A stretch of DNA of 64,000 nucleotides from Solirubrobacter phytolaccae (GCF_027587195.1 NZ_JAPDDP010000003.1:1-64000); one strand, 5' to 3'. Counted from the first letter of the stretch, positions 46,109 to 56,054 are shown. Numbers and translations: made by a program. The notes: generated by a model not told the origin, from the sequence alone.

Positions 46109-46795
46109 ATGGCTGCCTTGGAAGCGCTCAACGAGGCGGTCGTCGACTGCCGCCGCTGCCCTCGGCTCGTCGAGTGGCGCGAGCAGGTCGCGCGCGAGAA
46201 GCGGGCCGCGTTCCGCGACCAGACGTACTGGGGCCGGCCGATGCCGGGCTTCGGCGATCCCGCCGCGCGGATCCTGATCCTCGGCCTCGCGCCCGCCGCG
46301 CACGGCGGGAACCGCACGGGCCGGATCTTCACCGGCGACCGCTCCGGGGACTTCCTGTTCGCCGGCCTGCACCGGGTGGGGCTCGCCAACCAGGCGGAAT
46401 CGATCCACAAGGACGACGGCCTGCAGCTCCACGGCGCCTACATGGTCGCCGCGGTGCGCTGCGCACCGCCCGCGAACCTCCCCACGCCGGAGGAGCGCGC
46501 GACCTGCAGCGACTGGCTGGAGCGCGAGGTCGCGCTGCTCACCGACCTGCACGTCGTCGTCTGCCTCGGCGGGTTCGCGTGGGAGAGCGCGCTGCGCCTG
46601 CGGGCCACGCTCGCCGGGGCGCCGATGCCGCGTCCCAAGCCGAAGTTCGGTCACGGCGTGGTCGCCGACGGTGAGCCGTGGCCGCTCCTGGGCTGCTTCC
46701 ACCCGAGCCAGCAGAACACGTTCACGGGCAAGCTGACGCCGCCGATGCTCGACGAGGTCTTCGAGCAGGCGAAAGCGCTGGCCTGGGCGCCGTGA
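46109..46795 (+). CDS. udgB: Uracil-DNA glycosylase, type 5 (UdgB-like) iron-sulfur enzyme
   Basis: 228 residues from the ATG at 46109; the frame extends antisense to the lipoprotein gene but no start there is favoured. Iron-sulfur cysteines appear as CRRCP near 15-18, then VRCAPP and ATCSDW. Motif A is [22 protein letters not shown], with Ala in place of the Asp of type 4 enzymes, and the C-terminal [10 protein letters not shown] is clear. It removes uracil and other deaminated bases. It overlaps the MFS gene (GTGA). Confidence 0.87.
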   Translation: MAALEALNEAVVDCRRCPRLVEWREQVAREKRAAFRDQTYWGRPMPGFGDPAARILILGLAPAAHGGNRTGRIFTGDRSGDFLFAGLHRVGLANQAESIHKDDGLQLHGAYMVAAVRCAPPANLPTPEERATCSDWLEREVALLTDLHVVVCLGGFAWESALRLRATLAGAPMPRPKPKFGHGVVADGEPWPLLGCFHPSQQNTFTGKLTPPMLDEVFEQAKALAWAP

Positions 46796-47985
46796 GGCGC
46801 TACCTCGAGATCCTGCGCTCGCCCTACGTGGGCGTGCTAGTCGCCTCGTCGCTGTTCTCGCGGCTGCCGATCGGCATCAACGCGCTCGCGATCGTCCTCT
46901 ACCTGCGCGAGCAGACCGGCTCGTTCGCGGTCGCGGGCGGCGTCTCCGGCGCGCTCGCGTTCGGCTCGGCGCTCGGCGCGCCCGTGCAGGGCCGACTGGT
47001 GGACCGGATGGGCGCGCGCCGCGTGCTCCTGCCCGTTGCGGTCATCCACGCGATGTCGCTCGGCGCGATCGTCGGCCTCGCCGAGCTGGACGCGCCGACG
47101 CTCGTCCTGCTCGCGTGCGGCTGGATCGCCGGCTTCGCGGTCCCGCCGACGTCGTCCGTGCTGCGCTCGATGTGGACCGACCTCGTCGAGCCACGCCTGC
47201 ACCAAGCCGCGTACGCGCTGGACAGCACGATGATCGAGCTGATCTTCATCAGCGGCCCGCTGCTGACCGCGATCATCGCCGCGATCACGTCGCCGGCGGG
47301 GGCGCTGATCGTGAGCGCCATCGCGGTCGTGGTCGGCACCGCGATCTTCACCGCGCTGCCGCCCACCCGGCACGTGGACAACCCGGACGAGGATCACCCG
47401 GCGCGGGGGTTCCTCGGCGCGCTCGCCGCGCCCGGCGTGCGGATGCTGGTCATCACGTCGTTCCCGACCGGCGTCGGGATCGGCATGCTCGAGGTCGGCA
47501 TCCCCGCGTTCAGCCGCGCGGAGGGCGCGCCGGAGGTGGCAGGCGTCCTGCTGGCGATGTGGTCGTTCGGCAGCCTGGTCGGCGGGCTCGCGTACGGGAT
47601 GATCCAGCGCCGCTCGCTGCACCGCACGCACCTGGTCCTGTCGGCGGTGCTCCCGCTCACGCTGCTGCCGCTCGCCGCCTCGCCGAGCGTGTGGGTGACG
47701 GCGCTGCTGGTGCTCCCGGCGGGCTGCTGCATCGCGCCGCTGCTCGCCACGCGCAACGAGCTCGTCGGCGGCGTCGCGCCGCCCGGCATGCGGATCGAGG
47801 CCTACACGTGGCCGATCACGTCGTTCGTCGGCGGGATCGCGGCCGGCGCGGCGCTGTGCGGCGTGCTGGTCGAGGGCCCGGGCTGGCGGACGGCGTTCGT
47901 CGTCGCCGGCGCGATCGCGCTCACCGGCGCGCTCGCCGCGATCCTCGGCCGCCAGGCGCTGAAGCCGCCCGCGCGTCCGATTTGA
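46792..47985 (+). CDS. MFS transporter
   Basis: 397 residues from the GTG at 46792, overlapping the glycosylase stop (GTGA). About 12 hydrophobic segments with motif A-like [16 protein letters not shown] after TM2. Carrier of sugars, drugs or metabolites; substrate not readable. It is an unusual translational partner for a DNA glycosylase, and functional connection is doubtful. The gap to lhr is 38 bases. Confidence 0.85.
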   Translation: MRRYLEILRSPYVGVLVASSLFSRLPIGINALAIVLYLREQTGSFAVAGGVSGALAFGSALGAPVQGRLVDRMGARRVLLPVAVIHAMSLGAIVGLAELDAPTLVLLACGWIAGFAVPPTSSVLRSMWTDLVEPRLHQAAYALDSTMIELIFISGPLLTAIIAAITSPAGALIVSAIAVVVGTAIFTALPPTRHVDNPDEDHPARGFLGALAAPGVRMLVITSFPTGVGIGMLEVGIPAFSRAEGAPEVAGVLLAMWSFGSLVGGLAYGMIQRRSLHRTHLVLSAVLPLTLLPLAASPSVWVTALLVLPAGCCIAPLLATRNELVGGVAPPGMRIEAYTWPITSFVGGIAAGAALCGVLVEGPGWRTAFVVAGAIALTGALAAILGRQALKPPARPI

Positions 47986-48023
47986 TCTATCCATCAGCCT
48001 GAACTCGTAGTGTGCTTCGGTCC

Positions 48024-51000
48024 ATGGCTGATCCGCTCGCTCAGTTCACACCTCAGGTTCGCGAGTGGTTCGGTCGGGCGTTCGCGAGCCCCACGGAGGC
48101 CCAGGCGCAGGCGTGGCCGGCGATCGCCACGGGCGAGCACGTGCTCATCTCCGCGCCGACCGGCTCGGGCAAGACGCTGGCCGCGTTCCTGTACGGGCTG
48201 GACCGCTTCGTCGCGAACCCCACGCACGAGCAGACGCGGCTGGTCTACGTGTCACCGCTGAAGGCGCTGAGCTACGACGTCGAGAAGAACCTGCGCGCGC
48301 CGCTGCGGGGGATCGGGGCGGAGCTGAACGTCGCCATCCGCACCGGCGACACGCCGCAGAAGGAGCGGCGGGACATGGTCAAGCACCCGCCCGACGTGCT
48401 GATCACGACGCCCGAGTCGCTCTACCTGATGCTGACCTCCGGCGCCCGCGCGATCTTCGAGGGCACGGAGACCGTGATCCTGGACGAGATCCACGCCGTC
48501 GCGCAGACCAAGCGCGGCGCGCACCTGGCGATCACGCTGGAGCGCCTGGTCGAGCAGGCCGGGCGCGACGTCCAGCGCGTGGGCCTCTCCGCCACGCAGA
48601 ACCCGCTCGAGGAGGTCGGCCGCTTCATGGTCGGCCCCAAGCGCAAGGCGACGATCGTGGACACCGGCGTGCGCAAGCCGCTGGACCTGAAGATCCACGT
48701 GCCGGTCGAGTCGATGGTCGAGCCGGAGTCGCTGGACCTGGACCTCGATCCGTTCGCGGGCCAGGAGGCGACGCGCAAGTCGATCTGGCCGGCGATCTAC
48801 CCCGAGCTGCTCAAGCTGGTCAAAGAGCACACCTCGACGCTGATCTTCGTCAACAACCGGCGCGCGGCCGAACGGCTCGCGTTGCGGCTGAACGAGATCG
48901 CCGAGGAGCCGATCGCGCGGGCCCACCACGGCAGCCTCGCCCGTGAGGAGCGGCTCGTCGTCGAGGAGATGCTCAAGGCCGGCGAGCTGCCGTGCCTGGT
49001 GGCCACCAGCAGCCTCGAGCTCGGCATCGACATGGGCGCCGTGGACCTCGTGCTGCAGGTCGAGTCGCCCAAGTCCGTGACCGCCGGCCTGCAGCGGATC
49101 GGCCGCGCCGGCCACAACGTCGGGGACACCTCGAAGGGCCGGATCTTCCCGAAGTTCCGGGCCGACCTGCTCGAGTGCGCGGTCGTCGCCCAACGCATGC
49201 GCGAGGGCCTGATCGAGACGACGGTCGTCCCGCGCAACCCGCTGGACGTGCTCGCGCAGCAGATCGTCGCGATGGCGGCCACGGACGAGGACACGCCGCT
49301 CCCGGTCGACCAGCTCGCGGCGATGCTCGCCCGCACCTACACGTACTCCGAGCTGTCCCGCCAGCAGCTGGAGAACGTGCTGGACATGCTCGACGGCCGC
49401 TACCCGAGCGAGGAGTTCGGGGAGCTGCGCCCGCGCATCGTCTGGGACCGCGTGAACGGGAACATCCGCGCCCGCAAGGGCTCGCGCGCCCTCGCCATCA
49501 CCAACGCGGGCACGATTCCCGACCGCGGCCTGTACTCCGTGAACCTCCCGGACGGCCGCCGCGTGGGCGAGCTGGACGAGGAGATGGTCTACGAGGCGCG
49601 ACCCGGCCAGACGTTCCTCCTTGGCGCCTCGAGCTGGCGGATCGAGGAGATCACCCGCGACCGCGTGATCGTCACCCCCGCGCCGGGCGTGCCGGGCGCG
49701 GTGCCGTTCTGGAAGGGCGACGGGCTCGGCCGCCCGCGCGAGCTGGGCGAGGCGATCGGCGCCTTCGCGCGCTGGGCCGTGGACCAGGACCCCAAGGACC
49801 TGGCCGAGAGCCATCACCTGGACGAGAAGGCCGCGGTCAACCTCGTCCAGTTCCTGCGCGAGCAGCAGGCGGCGACGCGGGTCATCCCGTCGGACAAGAC
49901 GATCGTCATCGAGCGCTTCCGGGACGAGATCGGCGACTGGCGCGTGTGCGTGCTCAGCCCGTTCGGCGGCCGCGTGCACGCGGCGTGGGGGCTTGCCCTT
50001 TCCGCTCGGATCCGCGAGGAGTACGGGCTGGAGTCGGACGCGATCTGGTCCGACGACGGCATCATCGTCCACCTCCCCGACGCGGACGAGCCGCCGGGCG
50101 AGGAGCTGATGCTGATCGACCCGGACGAGCTCGAGGACCTCGTGGTCGGCGAGCTCGGCGGCTCCGCGCTGTTCGGCGCGCGCTTCCGCGAGAACGCGGG
50201 CCGCGCGCTGCTGATCCCGCGCGCCTACCCGGGCCGCCGCACCCCGCTCTGGCAGCAGCGCCTGAAGTCCCAGTCGCTGCTGGAGGTCGCGCGCCGCTAC
50301 GCGCAGTTCCCGATCGTGCTGGAGACGTACCGCGAGGTTCTGCGCGACGTCCTGGACCTCCCGGGCCTGCACGACCTGCTGACCAAGCTGCACCGGCGCG
50401 AGCTGTCGCTGGTGCCGGTGGAGACCGAGACCGCCTCGCCGTTCGCCTCCGGCCTGCTGTTCGACTACGTCGCCACGTACATGTACGAGGGCGACCAGCC
50501 CAACGCCGAGCGCCGCGCGGCCGCGTTGGCCCTGGACCGCGAGCTCCTGCGCGAGCTGCTCGGCCAGGAGGAGCTGCGCGAGCTGATCGACTCGGGCGCG
50601 CTGGACACGGTCGAGGCCGATCTCCAGCGGCTTTCCGAGCGCACGAAGGCCGACAGCGTGGACGCGCTGCACGACGTGCTGCGCCGCGTCGGCGACCTCA
50701 CAGAAGACGAGGCCAAGGCGCGCGGCGGCACCACCGCCTGGCTCGAGCAGCTCAAGGGCGAGCGCCGCGCGGCCAAGCTGCGTGTCGGCGGCGAGCAGCG
50801 CTGGGTGGCGGCCGAGGACGCCGGCCTGTACCGCGACGCGCTCGGCGCCGTCCCGCCCTCCGGCCTGCCCGAGGCGTTCATCGCCGACGTCCCGGACGCG
50901 ATGGAGCGGCTCGTGCGCCGCTACGCCCGCACGCACGGCCCGTTCGAGACCCAGGCCCTGCGCGCCCGCTACGAGCTGGACCTCACGCCCGTGCTGGAGA

Positions 51001-52382
51001 GTCTGGAGTCCTCGGGCGCCCTCGTCCGCGGCGAGCTGCGCCCCGGCGGCACCACGCGCGAGTGGTGCGACCCCGAGGTGCTGCGCCGCCTGCGCCGCGC
51101 CTCCCTGGCCGCGCTCCGGGCCGAGATCGAGCCCGCCGACCAGCGCGCGCTCGCCCGCTTCCAGGCCAACTGGCAGGGCGTGGACCGCCACCCGCCCGCG
51201 GGCGCCGGGGTCGACCGGCTGCGCGAAGCGCTCGTGCCGCTGCAGGGCCTCCCGCTCCCGCTCGAGGTGTGGGAGCGCGACGTCCTCCCGCGCCGCACCG
51301 GTGCCTACTCGCCCGCCTGGCTGGACCAGCTGTGCGCGAGCGGCGAGGTCGTCTGGGTCGGTGCGGGCGCGCTGGGCCGGCGTTCCGGCCGTGTCGCGCT
51401 CTACTTCCGCGACGACGCGCCGCTCATCGGCCCGCCGCCGAAGGCCGCCGACTCGCCCACGGAGCCGATCCACACCGCCATCCGCGAGCGCCTGCAGGCC
51501 GGCCCGTGCTTCTTCACCGACCTCATCAGCGACATCGCCGGCTTCTCGACCGAGGAGCTGCAGAACGGGCTCTGGGACCTCGTGTGGGCGGGTGAGGCGA
51601 CCAACGACGCGTTCGCGCCGCTGCGCTCGCCCAAGCTCACCGCGGCCACGCCCCAGTGGTCCCAGCGGGCGCGGGCCGAGCGCAAGCGCACGTTCGGGTC
51701 GAGAAGGCGCGGCGGCGCGCAGCCCGCGGTGCAGGGCCGCTGGTCGCTCACGCCGGCGCTGTTCCGGGCGGGCGACGAGGACCCCTCGGCCCGCCGCCGC
51801 ACGCAGGCGGAGCTGCTGCTCGAGCGCTACGGCATCGTCACCCGCGAGCAGGTGCTGGCCGAGGGCATCCCCGGCGGCTTCTCGAGCTTGTACGACTCAC
51901 TCGCCGCGCTGGAGACGATCGGCGTGGCGCGCCGCGGCTACTTCGTCGAAGGCCTCGGCGGCGCGCAGTTCGCGCTCCCGGGCGCGGTCGAGCGCCTGCG
52001 CGCCCAGAAGGACGACGACGCCGCGCCGCCGATCGTCCTCGCCGCGACCGACCCCGCGCAGCCCTACGGCGCGGTGCTCAAGTGGCCGGAGTCGCCGCGC
52101 CGCCCGCAGCGGGCCGCGGGCGCCTACGTCGTGCTGGGCGGCGCCGAGCCCGTCCTGTTCGTGGAGAAGGGCGGCAAGGGCCTGCAGGTGCTCGTCCCCG
52201 CGGACGATCCGCGCGTCCAGCCCTCGCTGGAAGCGCTGGTCGACTCCGTCAAACGCGGCCGGATCAAGCGGCTCGCGATCGAGAAGGTCGACGGCGAGCC
52301 CGTCGTGGGCTCGCCGTACGAGGAGCTGCTGATCGAGCTCGGCTTCCGGGCCGGCCCGCGGAAGCTGACGCTTACGACTTGA
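48024..52382 (+). CDS. lhr: Lhr-type large ATP-dependent helicase
   Basis: 1452 residues from the ATG at 48024 (GTG at 48012 possible). Walker A SAPTGSGKT near residue 44, DEIH box near 154, motif III SATQNP, the C-half motif TLIFVNNRRAAERLALRL and motif VI QRIGRAGHN show a superfamily 2 helicase. A winged-helix/Lhr-core follows and then a long C-terminal extension (to 1452), as in actinobacterial full-length Lhr, which has a C-terminal domain related to bacterial nucleases or uracil glycosylase-like functions in some lineages. It acts in DNA repair, unwinding RNA:DNA and DNA substrates. The last 11 bases overlap the convergent secreted-protein gene. Confidence 0.9.
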   Translation: MADPLAQFTPQVREWFGRAFASPTEAQAQAWPAIATGEHVLISAPTGSGKTLAAFLYGLDRFVANPTHEQTRLVYVSPLKALSYDVEKNLRAPLRGIGAELNVAIRTGDTPQKERRDMVKHPPDVLITTPESLYLMLTSGARAIFEGTETVILDEIHAVAQTKRGAHLAITLERLVEQAGRDVQRVGLSATQNPLEEVGRFMVGPKRKATIVDTGVRKPLDLKIHVPVESMVEPESLDLDLDPFAGQEATRKSIWPAIYPELLKLVKEHTSTLIFVNNRRAAERLALRLNEIAEEPIARAHHGSLAREERLVVEEMLKAGELPCLVATSSLELGIDMGAVDLVLQVESPKSVTAGLQRIGRAGHNVGDTSKGRIFPKFRADLLECAVVAQRMREGLIETTVVPRNPLDVLAQQIVAMAATDEDTPLPVDQLAAMLARTYTYSELSRQQLENVLDMLDGRYPSEEFGELRPRIVWDRVNGNIRARKGSRALAITNAGTIPDRGLYSVNLPDGRRVGELDEEMVYEARPGQTFLLGASSWRIEEITRDRVIVTPAPGVPGAVPFWKGDGLGRPRELGEAIGAFARWAVDQDPKDLAESHHLDEKAAVNLVQFLREQQAATRVIPSDKTIVIERFRDEIGDWRVCVLSPFGGRVHAAWGLALSARIREEYGLESDAIWSDDGIIVHLPDADEPPGEELMLIDPDELEDLVVGELGGSALFGARFRENAGRALLIPRAYPGRRTPLWQQRLKSQSLLEVARRYAQFPIVLETYREVLRDVLDLPGLHDLLTKLHRRELSLVPVETETASPFASGLLFDYVATYMYEGDQPNAERRAAALALDRELLRELLGQEELRELIDSGALDTVEADLQRLSERTKADSVDALHDVLRRVGDLTEDEAKARGGTTAWLEQLKGERRAAKLRVGGEQRWVAAEDAGLYRDALGAVPPSGLPEAFIADVPDAMERLVRRYARTHGPFETQALRARYELDLTPVLESLESSGALVRGELRPGGTTREWCDPEVLRRLRRASLAALRAEIEPADQRALARFQANWQGVDRHPPAGAGVDRLREALVPLQGLPLPLEVWERDVLPRRTGAYSPAWLDQLCASGEVVWVGAGALGRRSGRVALYFRDDAPLIGPPPKAADSPTEPIHTAIRERLQAGPCFFTDLISDIAGFSTEELQNGLWDLVWAGEATNDAFAPLRSPKLTAATPQWSQRARAERKRTFGSRRRGGAQPAVQGRWSLTPALFRAGDEDPSARRRTQAELLLERYGIVTREQVLAEGIPGGFSSLYDSLAALETIGVARRGYFVEGLGGAQFALPGAVERLRAQKDDDAAPPIVLAATDPAQPYGAVLKWPESPRRPQRAAGAYVVLGGAEPVLFVEKGGKGLQVLVPADDPRVQPSLEALVDSVKRGRIKRLAIEKVDGEPVVGSPYEELLIELGFRAGPRKLTLTT

Positions 52383-53016
52383 CGTCGATGTCGAGCGCGA
52401 CGCCGTCGGCGATCACGGCGCTCGTCACGAGCGTGCCCGGCTTGAGGTCCGGGTCGGTGCACGAGCCGGCGCCGTAGTCGTCGTCGCCGCCCAGGTCGAC
52501 GGGCGGGTCCTCTTCCTCGGTCGCCTCGACTTCTTCCTCGGCCCAGTGCGGGTCGCCGGTGGTCGCGTCCTCGGTGACCTCGACGTACTCCTCATCCGCC
52601 GGCGCCTCCTCCTCGGCCTCCTCGTCCAGACACTGCGAGGACTCCGAGACCAGCGCGGTGACGCGCCCGCCGACGAAGCGGTCGATCGTGACCGTCTCGC
52701 CGTCGTAGGCCCTGATGCGGCCGGCGTTCTCGGCGCCGTCACGGGTGCCGTCGCCGTCCGTGTCCGGCTTGCGCGGGTCCGTTCCGACGGTCACCTCGTC
52801 GCCGTCACGCAGCTTGTCGCGGTCGCTGTCCGCCTTGCGCGGGTTGGTCTTGAGCGCGAACTCGCGACGGTTCTTGACCCCGTCGCGATCCGTGTCCTTC
52901 GTCTTCCAGTGGCCGGACAGCTTGTTCGTCTTTGCCCAGCGTTCGATCGGCGTCGCCGCGTCCGCCGCCGGCGCGAGGGCCAGCGCGACGGCGACGACCG
53001 CCATCAGGATTCGCAT
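52372..53016 (-). CDS. Secreted Ca-binding, thrombospondin type 3-like repeat protein
   Basis: 214 residues from the ATG at 53016, with a signal peptide (MRILMAVVAVALALAPAADA). Residues 40-100 have three Asp-rich repeats DTDRDGVKNRREF, DSDRDKLRDGDEV and DTDGDGTRDGAEN, the TSP3/EF-hand-like calcium loop. A very acidic Glu/Asp stretch follows (EEAEEEAPADEEYVEV), then a C-terminal domain ending in GVALDIDVKS. Cell surface or extracellular. Function not identified. Confidence 0.75.
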   Translation of the reverse strand: MRILMAVVAVALALAPAADAATPIERWAKTNKLSGHWKTKDTDRDGVKNRREFALKTNPRKADSDRDKLRDGDEVTVGTDPRKPDTDGDGTRDGAENAGRIRAYDGETVTIDRFVGGRVTALVSESSQCLDEEAEEEAPADEEYVEVTEDATTGDPHWAEEEVEATEEEDPPVDLGGDDDYGAGSCTDPDLKPGTLVTSAVIADGVALDIDVKS

Positions 53017-53034
53017 ATCCCTTTGGTACCCAGT

Positions 53035-53073
53035 CTCTGGACGCACTTAGCCGTTTTCTAAATGTGTCCAGAG
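53035..53073. repeat. 16-bp near-perfect palindrome between divergent genes
   Basis: Arms 53035-53050 (CTCTGGACGCACTTAG) and 53058-53073 pair at 14 of 16 positions around a 7-base loop (CCGTTTT). It sits between the divergent starts at 53016 and 53111. Function unknown: a long operator, a terminator-like stem or part of a dispersed repeat. Confidence 0.7.
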
Positions 53074-53110
53074 GGCACGCGCCGGTCGGCCATCTACGCT
53101 CGCCGTCAGC

Positions 53111-53563
53111 GTGCTCCGCAGGGTGATGATCGACACGATGGTGTTCGACGCGCTCCACGACGACCCCGACGGCGGCGCGGCGGTGGTGGAGGCGATGCGC
53201 CACGGCGAGCTGCTGCTGCTCACCACCCACGTGCAGGAGGACCAGCTGGCCGCGATCCGCGACCCCGTCCGGCGCAAGGCGCTGCAGCGGGTGCCGCGGA
53301 CGGTCGTGCCGTCGACCGTGCCGATCGCGGGCGTGACCCGCACGGGCCGGGCGAAGGTGAACCCGGACAGCGCCTACGCTCGTATGCGCGACGTGCGGCA
53401 TTTCCAGGACTCCTTGATCGCGGACGCGACGGCGGCCCAGGCCGACCTGCTCGTGACCGACGACCGGCGGCTCGCGCGTGAGGCGTACGAGCTCGGCAAC
53501 GACGTCTGGAGCAGCGCCGAGCTGTTGGAGTGGGCGAAGGTCCGCCGGTCCCGTCGTGCCTGA
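53111..53563 (+). CDS. PIN-domain protein
   Basis: 150 residues from the GTG at 53111; the ATG at 53126 gives MIDTMVFDAL, also a good PIN start. Acidic residues of the PIN nuclease site are in MIDTMVFDAL and FQDSLIADATAAQADLLVTDDRRL, the DD/D pattern near the C-terminus. This is a likely ribonuclease toxin or RNA-processing domain. No antitoxin gene is adjacent upstream: the neighbour upstream is divergent and the next gene is a DNA glycosylase. The 3' end overlaps that gene by eight bases. Confidence 0.72.
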   Translation: MLRRVMIDTMVFDALHDDPDGGAAVVEAMRHGELLLLTTHVQEDQLAAIRDPVRRKALQRVPRTVVPSTVPIAGVTRTGRAKVNPDSAYARMRDVRHFQDSLIADATAAQADLLVTDDRRLAREAYELGNDVWSSAELLEWAKVRRSRRA

Positions 53564-54329
53564 GGGCGACACGATCCACTACGCGGCGAACCGGATCCGC
53601 CCGGTGCTCGCGGGGAACGTGCCGGACGCGATCGAGACGCCGCACCCGCGTTTCGGGCGCGACCGCTGGCCGGAGCGACTGGCGGGACGGGCGGTGGAAG
53701 CCGTCGACGCGCACGGCAAGCACCTGTTCATCCGCTTCGAGGGCGGGCTCGTGATCCACAGCCACCTGCGCATGACCGGCAAGTGGCGCGTGCGCGACGC
53801 CGACTGGGAGACGCCGCGCAACACGTGGCTGATCCTTCGCCACGCGGACAAGCTCGTCGCCCAGATCAACGGGCCGGTGCTGGAGCTGATGACCTCCGGC
53901 CGCACGCGCTTCGACCGCCGGCTGGCGATGCTCGGCCCGGACATCCTCGCGCCCGAGCTCGACGAGAAGAGCTTCCTGCGCCGCCTGCGCGAGGACGACC
54001 CGACGCGGACGATCGGCGACGCGCTGCTCGACCAGCGGATCATCGCCGGGATCGGGAACCTGTGGAAGGCGGAGGGCTGCTTCGAGGCCCAGATCGACCC
54101 GTGGCGGCCGACCGGCGAGGTCTCCGACGCGGAGGCGCTCGCGATCGTGCGCGTAACCCGGCCGCGGATGCAGCAGTCGGCGCGCGACGGCATGCAGGAG
54201 CGCTTCAAGGTCGTCTACGGGCTGCGCGGCGAGAACTGCCCGCGCTGCGGCGAGCTGTCAAAGATCCGTGCACGCGGGCAGGGAGACGACAACCGGACGA
54301 CATACTGGTGTCCTAGATGTCAGCGCTGA
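53556..54329 (+). CDS. Nei/Fpg-family DNA glycosylase
   Basis: 257 residues from the GTG at 53556, giving MPEGDTIHYAANRI, with the catalytic Pro2-Glu3 of Nei-like enzymes. H2TH domain: DQRIIAGIGNLWKAEGCFEAQIDPW (about 165-195). The zinc finger at the end is CPRC-x16-CPRC. Opening GDTIH suggests Nei2-type action on oxidised pyrimidines rather than 8-oxoguanine Fpg. It overlaps PIN by eight bases and GDPD by 13. Confidence 0.88.
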   Translation: MPEGDTIHYAANRIRPVLAGNVPDAIETPHPRFGRDRWPERLAGRAVEAVDAHGKHLFIRFEGGLVIHSHLRMTGKWRVRDADWETPRNTWLILRHADKLVAQINGPVLELMTSGRTRFDRRLAMLGPDILAPELDEKSFLRRLREDDPTRTIGDALLDQRIIAGIGNLWKAEGCFEAQIDPWRPTGEVSDAEALAIVRVTRPRMQQSARDGMQERFKVVYGLRGENCPRCGELSKIRARGQGDDNRTTYWCPRCQR

Positions 54330-55033
54330 GACGGATCGGGCACAAGGGCGCCGACCTCATCGTCCCGGGCAACACGCCCGCCTCGTTCGACGCCGCGCTC
54401 GCGCACGGCGTGGACATGATCGAGTTCGACATCCTCGAGCACGAGGGCCGGCTGCTGCTCGCCCACGACTACGAGCACGTCGACGGCGCGCCGACGCTCG
54501 AGGAGGGCCTCGCCCACCTCGCGGGCAGCGCGTTCGACGGGATCGAGCTCGACGTGGACCTCAAGCTCCCCGGCTACGAGGAGCGCGCGGTCGCCGCGCT
54601 GCGCGAGTACGGCCTCGTCGAGCGCACGCTCGTGTCGACGATGTGGATGCGCTCGCTGGTCACGCTCCGCGCGCTGGAGCCGCGGCTGCGGCTCGGCTGG
54701 AGCGTCCCGCGCCTGCGCAACGACCCCACGCAGTCCTGGCTCACCAAGCTTCCCGCCTACGCGGGCGCCGCGTGGGTGCGGACGAAGCTGCCCAGCTCAG
54801 CCGCCGCGCACATCCGCGCGGGCCGCTGCGACGCGGTGATGTCCCACTGGCGGCTCGTCACGCCGCGGCTCGTGCGGGCGATCAAGGACGCGGGCGGCGA
54901 GCTGTACGTGTGGACCGTCGACGACGGGCCGCGGATCGGCAAGCTGGAGCGACTCGGGGTCACGGGGGTCATCACCAACGACCCCCGGTTGTTCGGGCCC
55001 CGGCCTCAGAGCACGCAGGTCGCGGCGGAGTAG
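54317..55033 (+). CDS. Glycerophosphodiester phosphodiesterase (GDPD)
   Basis: 238 residues. IGHKGADLIVPGNTPASF, with the catalytic His replaced in its usual HRG by HKG, MIEFDILEHEGRLLLAHD with the metal-binding acids, IELDVDLKLPG and YVWTVDDGP are GDPD motifs. Hydrolyses glycerophosphodiesters to glycerol-3-phosphate and an alcohol; cytoplasmic as no signal is seen. The start overlaps the Nei gene by 13 bases. Confidence 0.82.
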   Translation: MSALRRIGHKGADLIVPGNTPASFDAALAHGVDMIEFDILEHEGRLLLAHDYEHVDGAPTLEEGLAHLAGSAFDGIELDVDLKLPGYEERAVAALREYGLVERTLVSTMWMRSLVTLRALEPRLRLGWSVPRLRNDPTQSWLTKLPAYAGAAWVRTKLPSSAAAHIRAGRCDAVMSHWRLVTPRLVRAIKDAGGELYVWTVDDGPRIGKLERLGVTGVITNDPRLFGPRPQSTQVAAE

Positions 55034-55473
55034 CCCGCCGGGTCGGAGCCCGCCTTGGACGGGTGCCCGGCCTCCGTGACCACTTCCTGCTGGCGCGGGA
55101 GCGCTTCACCGCGGCGCCAGCGGAACTTGACCACGCCGCGCAGCGTGGACGGCGCGGACTGCTTGGCGAACGCGAAGCTCCAGCCGTACTCGACCGGCAG
55201 GCCGCGCGCGGTGCCGACGTTGCGCCAGCCCGAGTCGGCGTCCTCGACGTTCTCCCAGCCGCCGTCCGCGGTGCGGTACTGGACGCGGAAGCGCATCGAC
55301 AGGCGCGCACCCTTCGGTGTGCCGGGCATCGACGCCCGGATGCCGACGGCGTCAGGCTGCTTGGCCGTGTCGCACACGTTGACCGTGGCCCAGGTGTCCG
55401 CCGGCTCCTTCGCCGAGGCCGCGCCGGGTGCCAGCACGAGGACGAGCAAGGCGGCAAGCAGCAGACGGGGCAT
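55006..55473 (-). CDS. Secreted hypothetical protein
   Basis: 155 residues with a signal peptide (MPRLLLAALLVLVLAPGAASA). The mature part is beta-rich (LSMRFRVQYRTADGGWENV, RGVVKFRWRRGEALPRQQEV) with Cys34 and a C-terminal Cys (AATCVL), probably one disulfide. I recognise no family. It is divergent from the ECF sigma gene 29 bases away. Confidence 0.6.
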   Translation of the reverse strand: MPRLLLAALLVLVLAPGAASAKEPADTWATVNVCDTAKQPDAVGIRASMPGTPKGARLSMRFRVQYRTADGGWENVEDADSGWRNVGTARGLPVEYGWSFAFAKQSAPSTLRGVVKFRWRRGEALPRQQEVVTEAGHPSKAGSDPAGYSAATCVL

Positions 55474-55502
55474 CGTCGGCGAAGAATCTAGCGCGGGCTG
55501 TG

Positions 55503-56054
55503 ATGGTTTCCAGACGCCGTCGTAGTGAGGGTGTGACGGCCACTACAGCGACCGTTCCCGCCACCGCCGAACGAGCCTTCGACTTCGATGCGCTCTACCG
55601 CGAGTCGCGGGACGACGTCTTCGCCTACGCCGCGACCCTCCTACGGGACAGCGCGGCGGCGGAAGACGTGACAGCGATGGCGTTCGAGCGCGCCTACCGC
55701 AAGCGCTCACGCTTCGACGCCCGCCGCGGCTCACCGCGCGCGTGGCTGTTCGGCATCGTCCGCAACGCGGCGCTGGACGAGCTCCGACGGCGCAAGCGCG
55801 CCGCGACGGCACCGATCCCCGGTCCGCTGCACGAGCCGGGCCCGGATGAAGCCGCCGAGGCGGCCGCCGAGCGGGACGCGGTCCGCGCCGGGCTCGCGAA
55901 GCTCGGCGCCCGCGACCGCGAGGTGATCGCGCTCAAGTACCACGCCGATCTCTCCAATGCCGAGATCGCCGAGGTGCTCGGCGTCACCGTGTCGAACGCC
56001 GGCACGCTCCTGAACCGCGCCATCAACAAGCTTCGGGAGGCCCTCGATGCCTGA
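55503..56054 (+). CDS. ECF sigma factor
   Basis: 183 residues from the ATG at 55503; the GTG at 55533 is also possible and is preceded by GAGG. Region 2 (FAYAATLLRDSAAAEDVTAMAFERAYR) and region 4 (LGARDREVIALKYHADLSNAEIAEVLGVTVSNAGT) are clear. The next gene, overlapping by eight bases, is a membrane DUF4349 protein with an N-terminal cytoplasmic tail, so it is a likely anti-sigma or partner. Response unknown. Confidence 0.87.
   Translation: MVSRRRRSEGVTATTATVPATAERAFDFDALYRESRDDVFAYAATLLRDSAAAEDVTAMAFERAYRKRSRFDARRGSPRAWLFGIVRNAALDELRRRKRAATAPIPGPLHEPGPDEAAEAAAERDAVRAGLAKLGARDREVIALKYHADLSNAEIAEVLGVTVSNAGTLLNRAINKLREALDA

Noticed and set aside
48252-51473. Open frame of 1073 codons on the - strand
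   Set aside because: Antisense to lhr, which has all helicase motifs; composition is that of a shadow.
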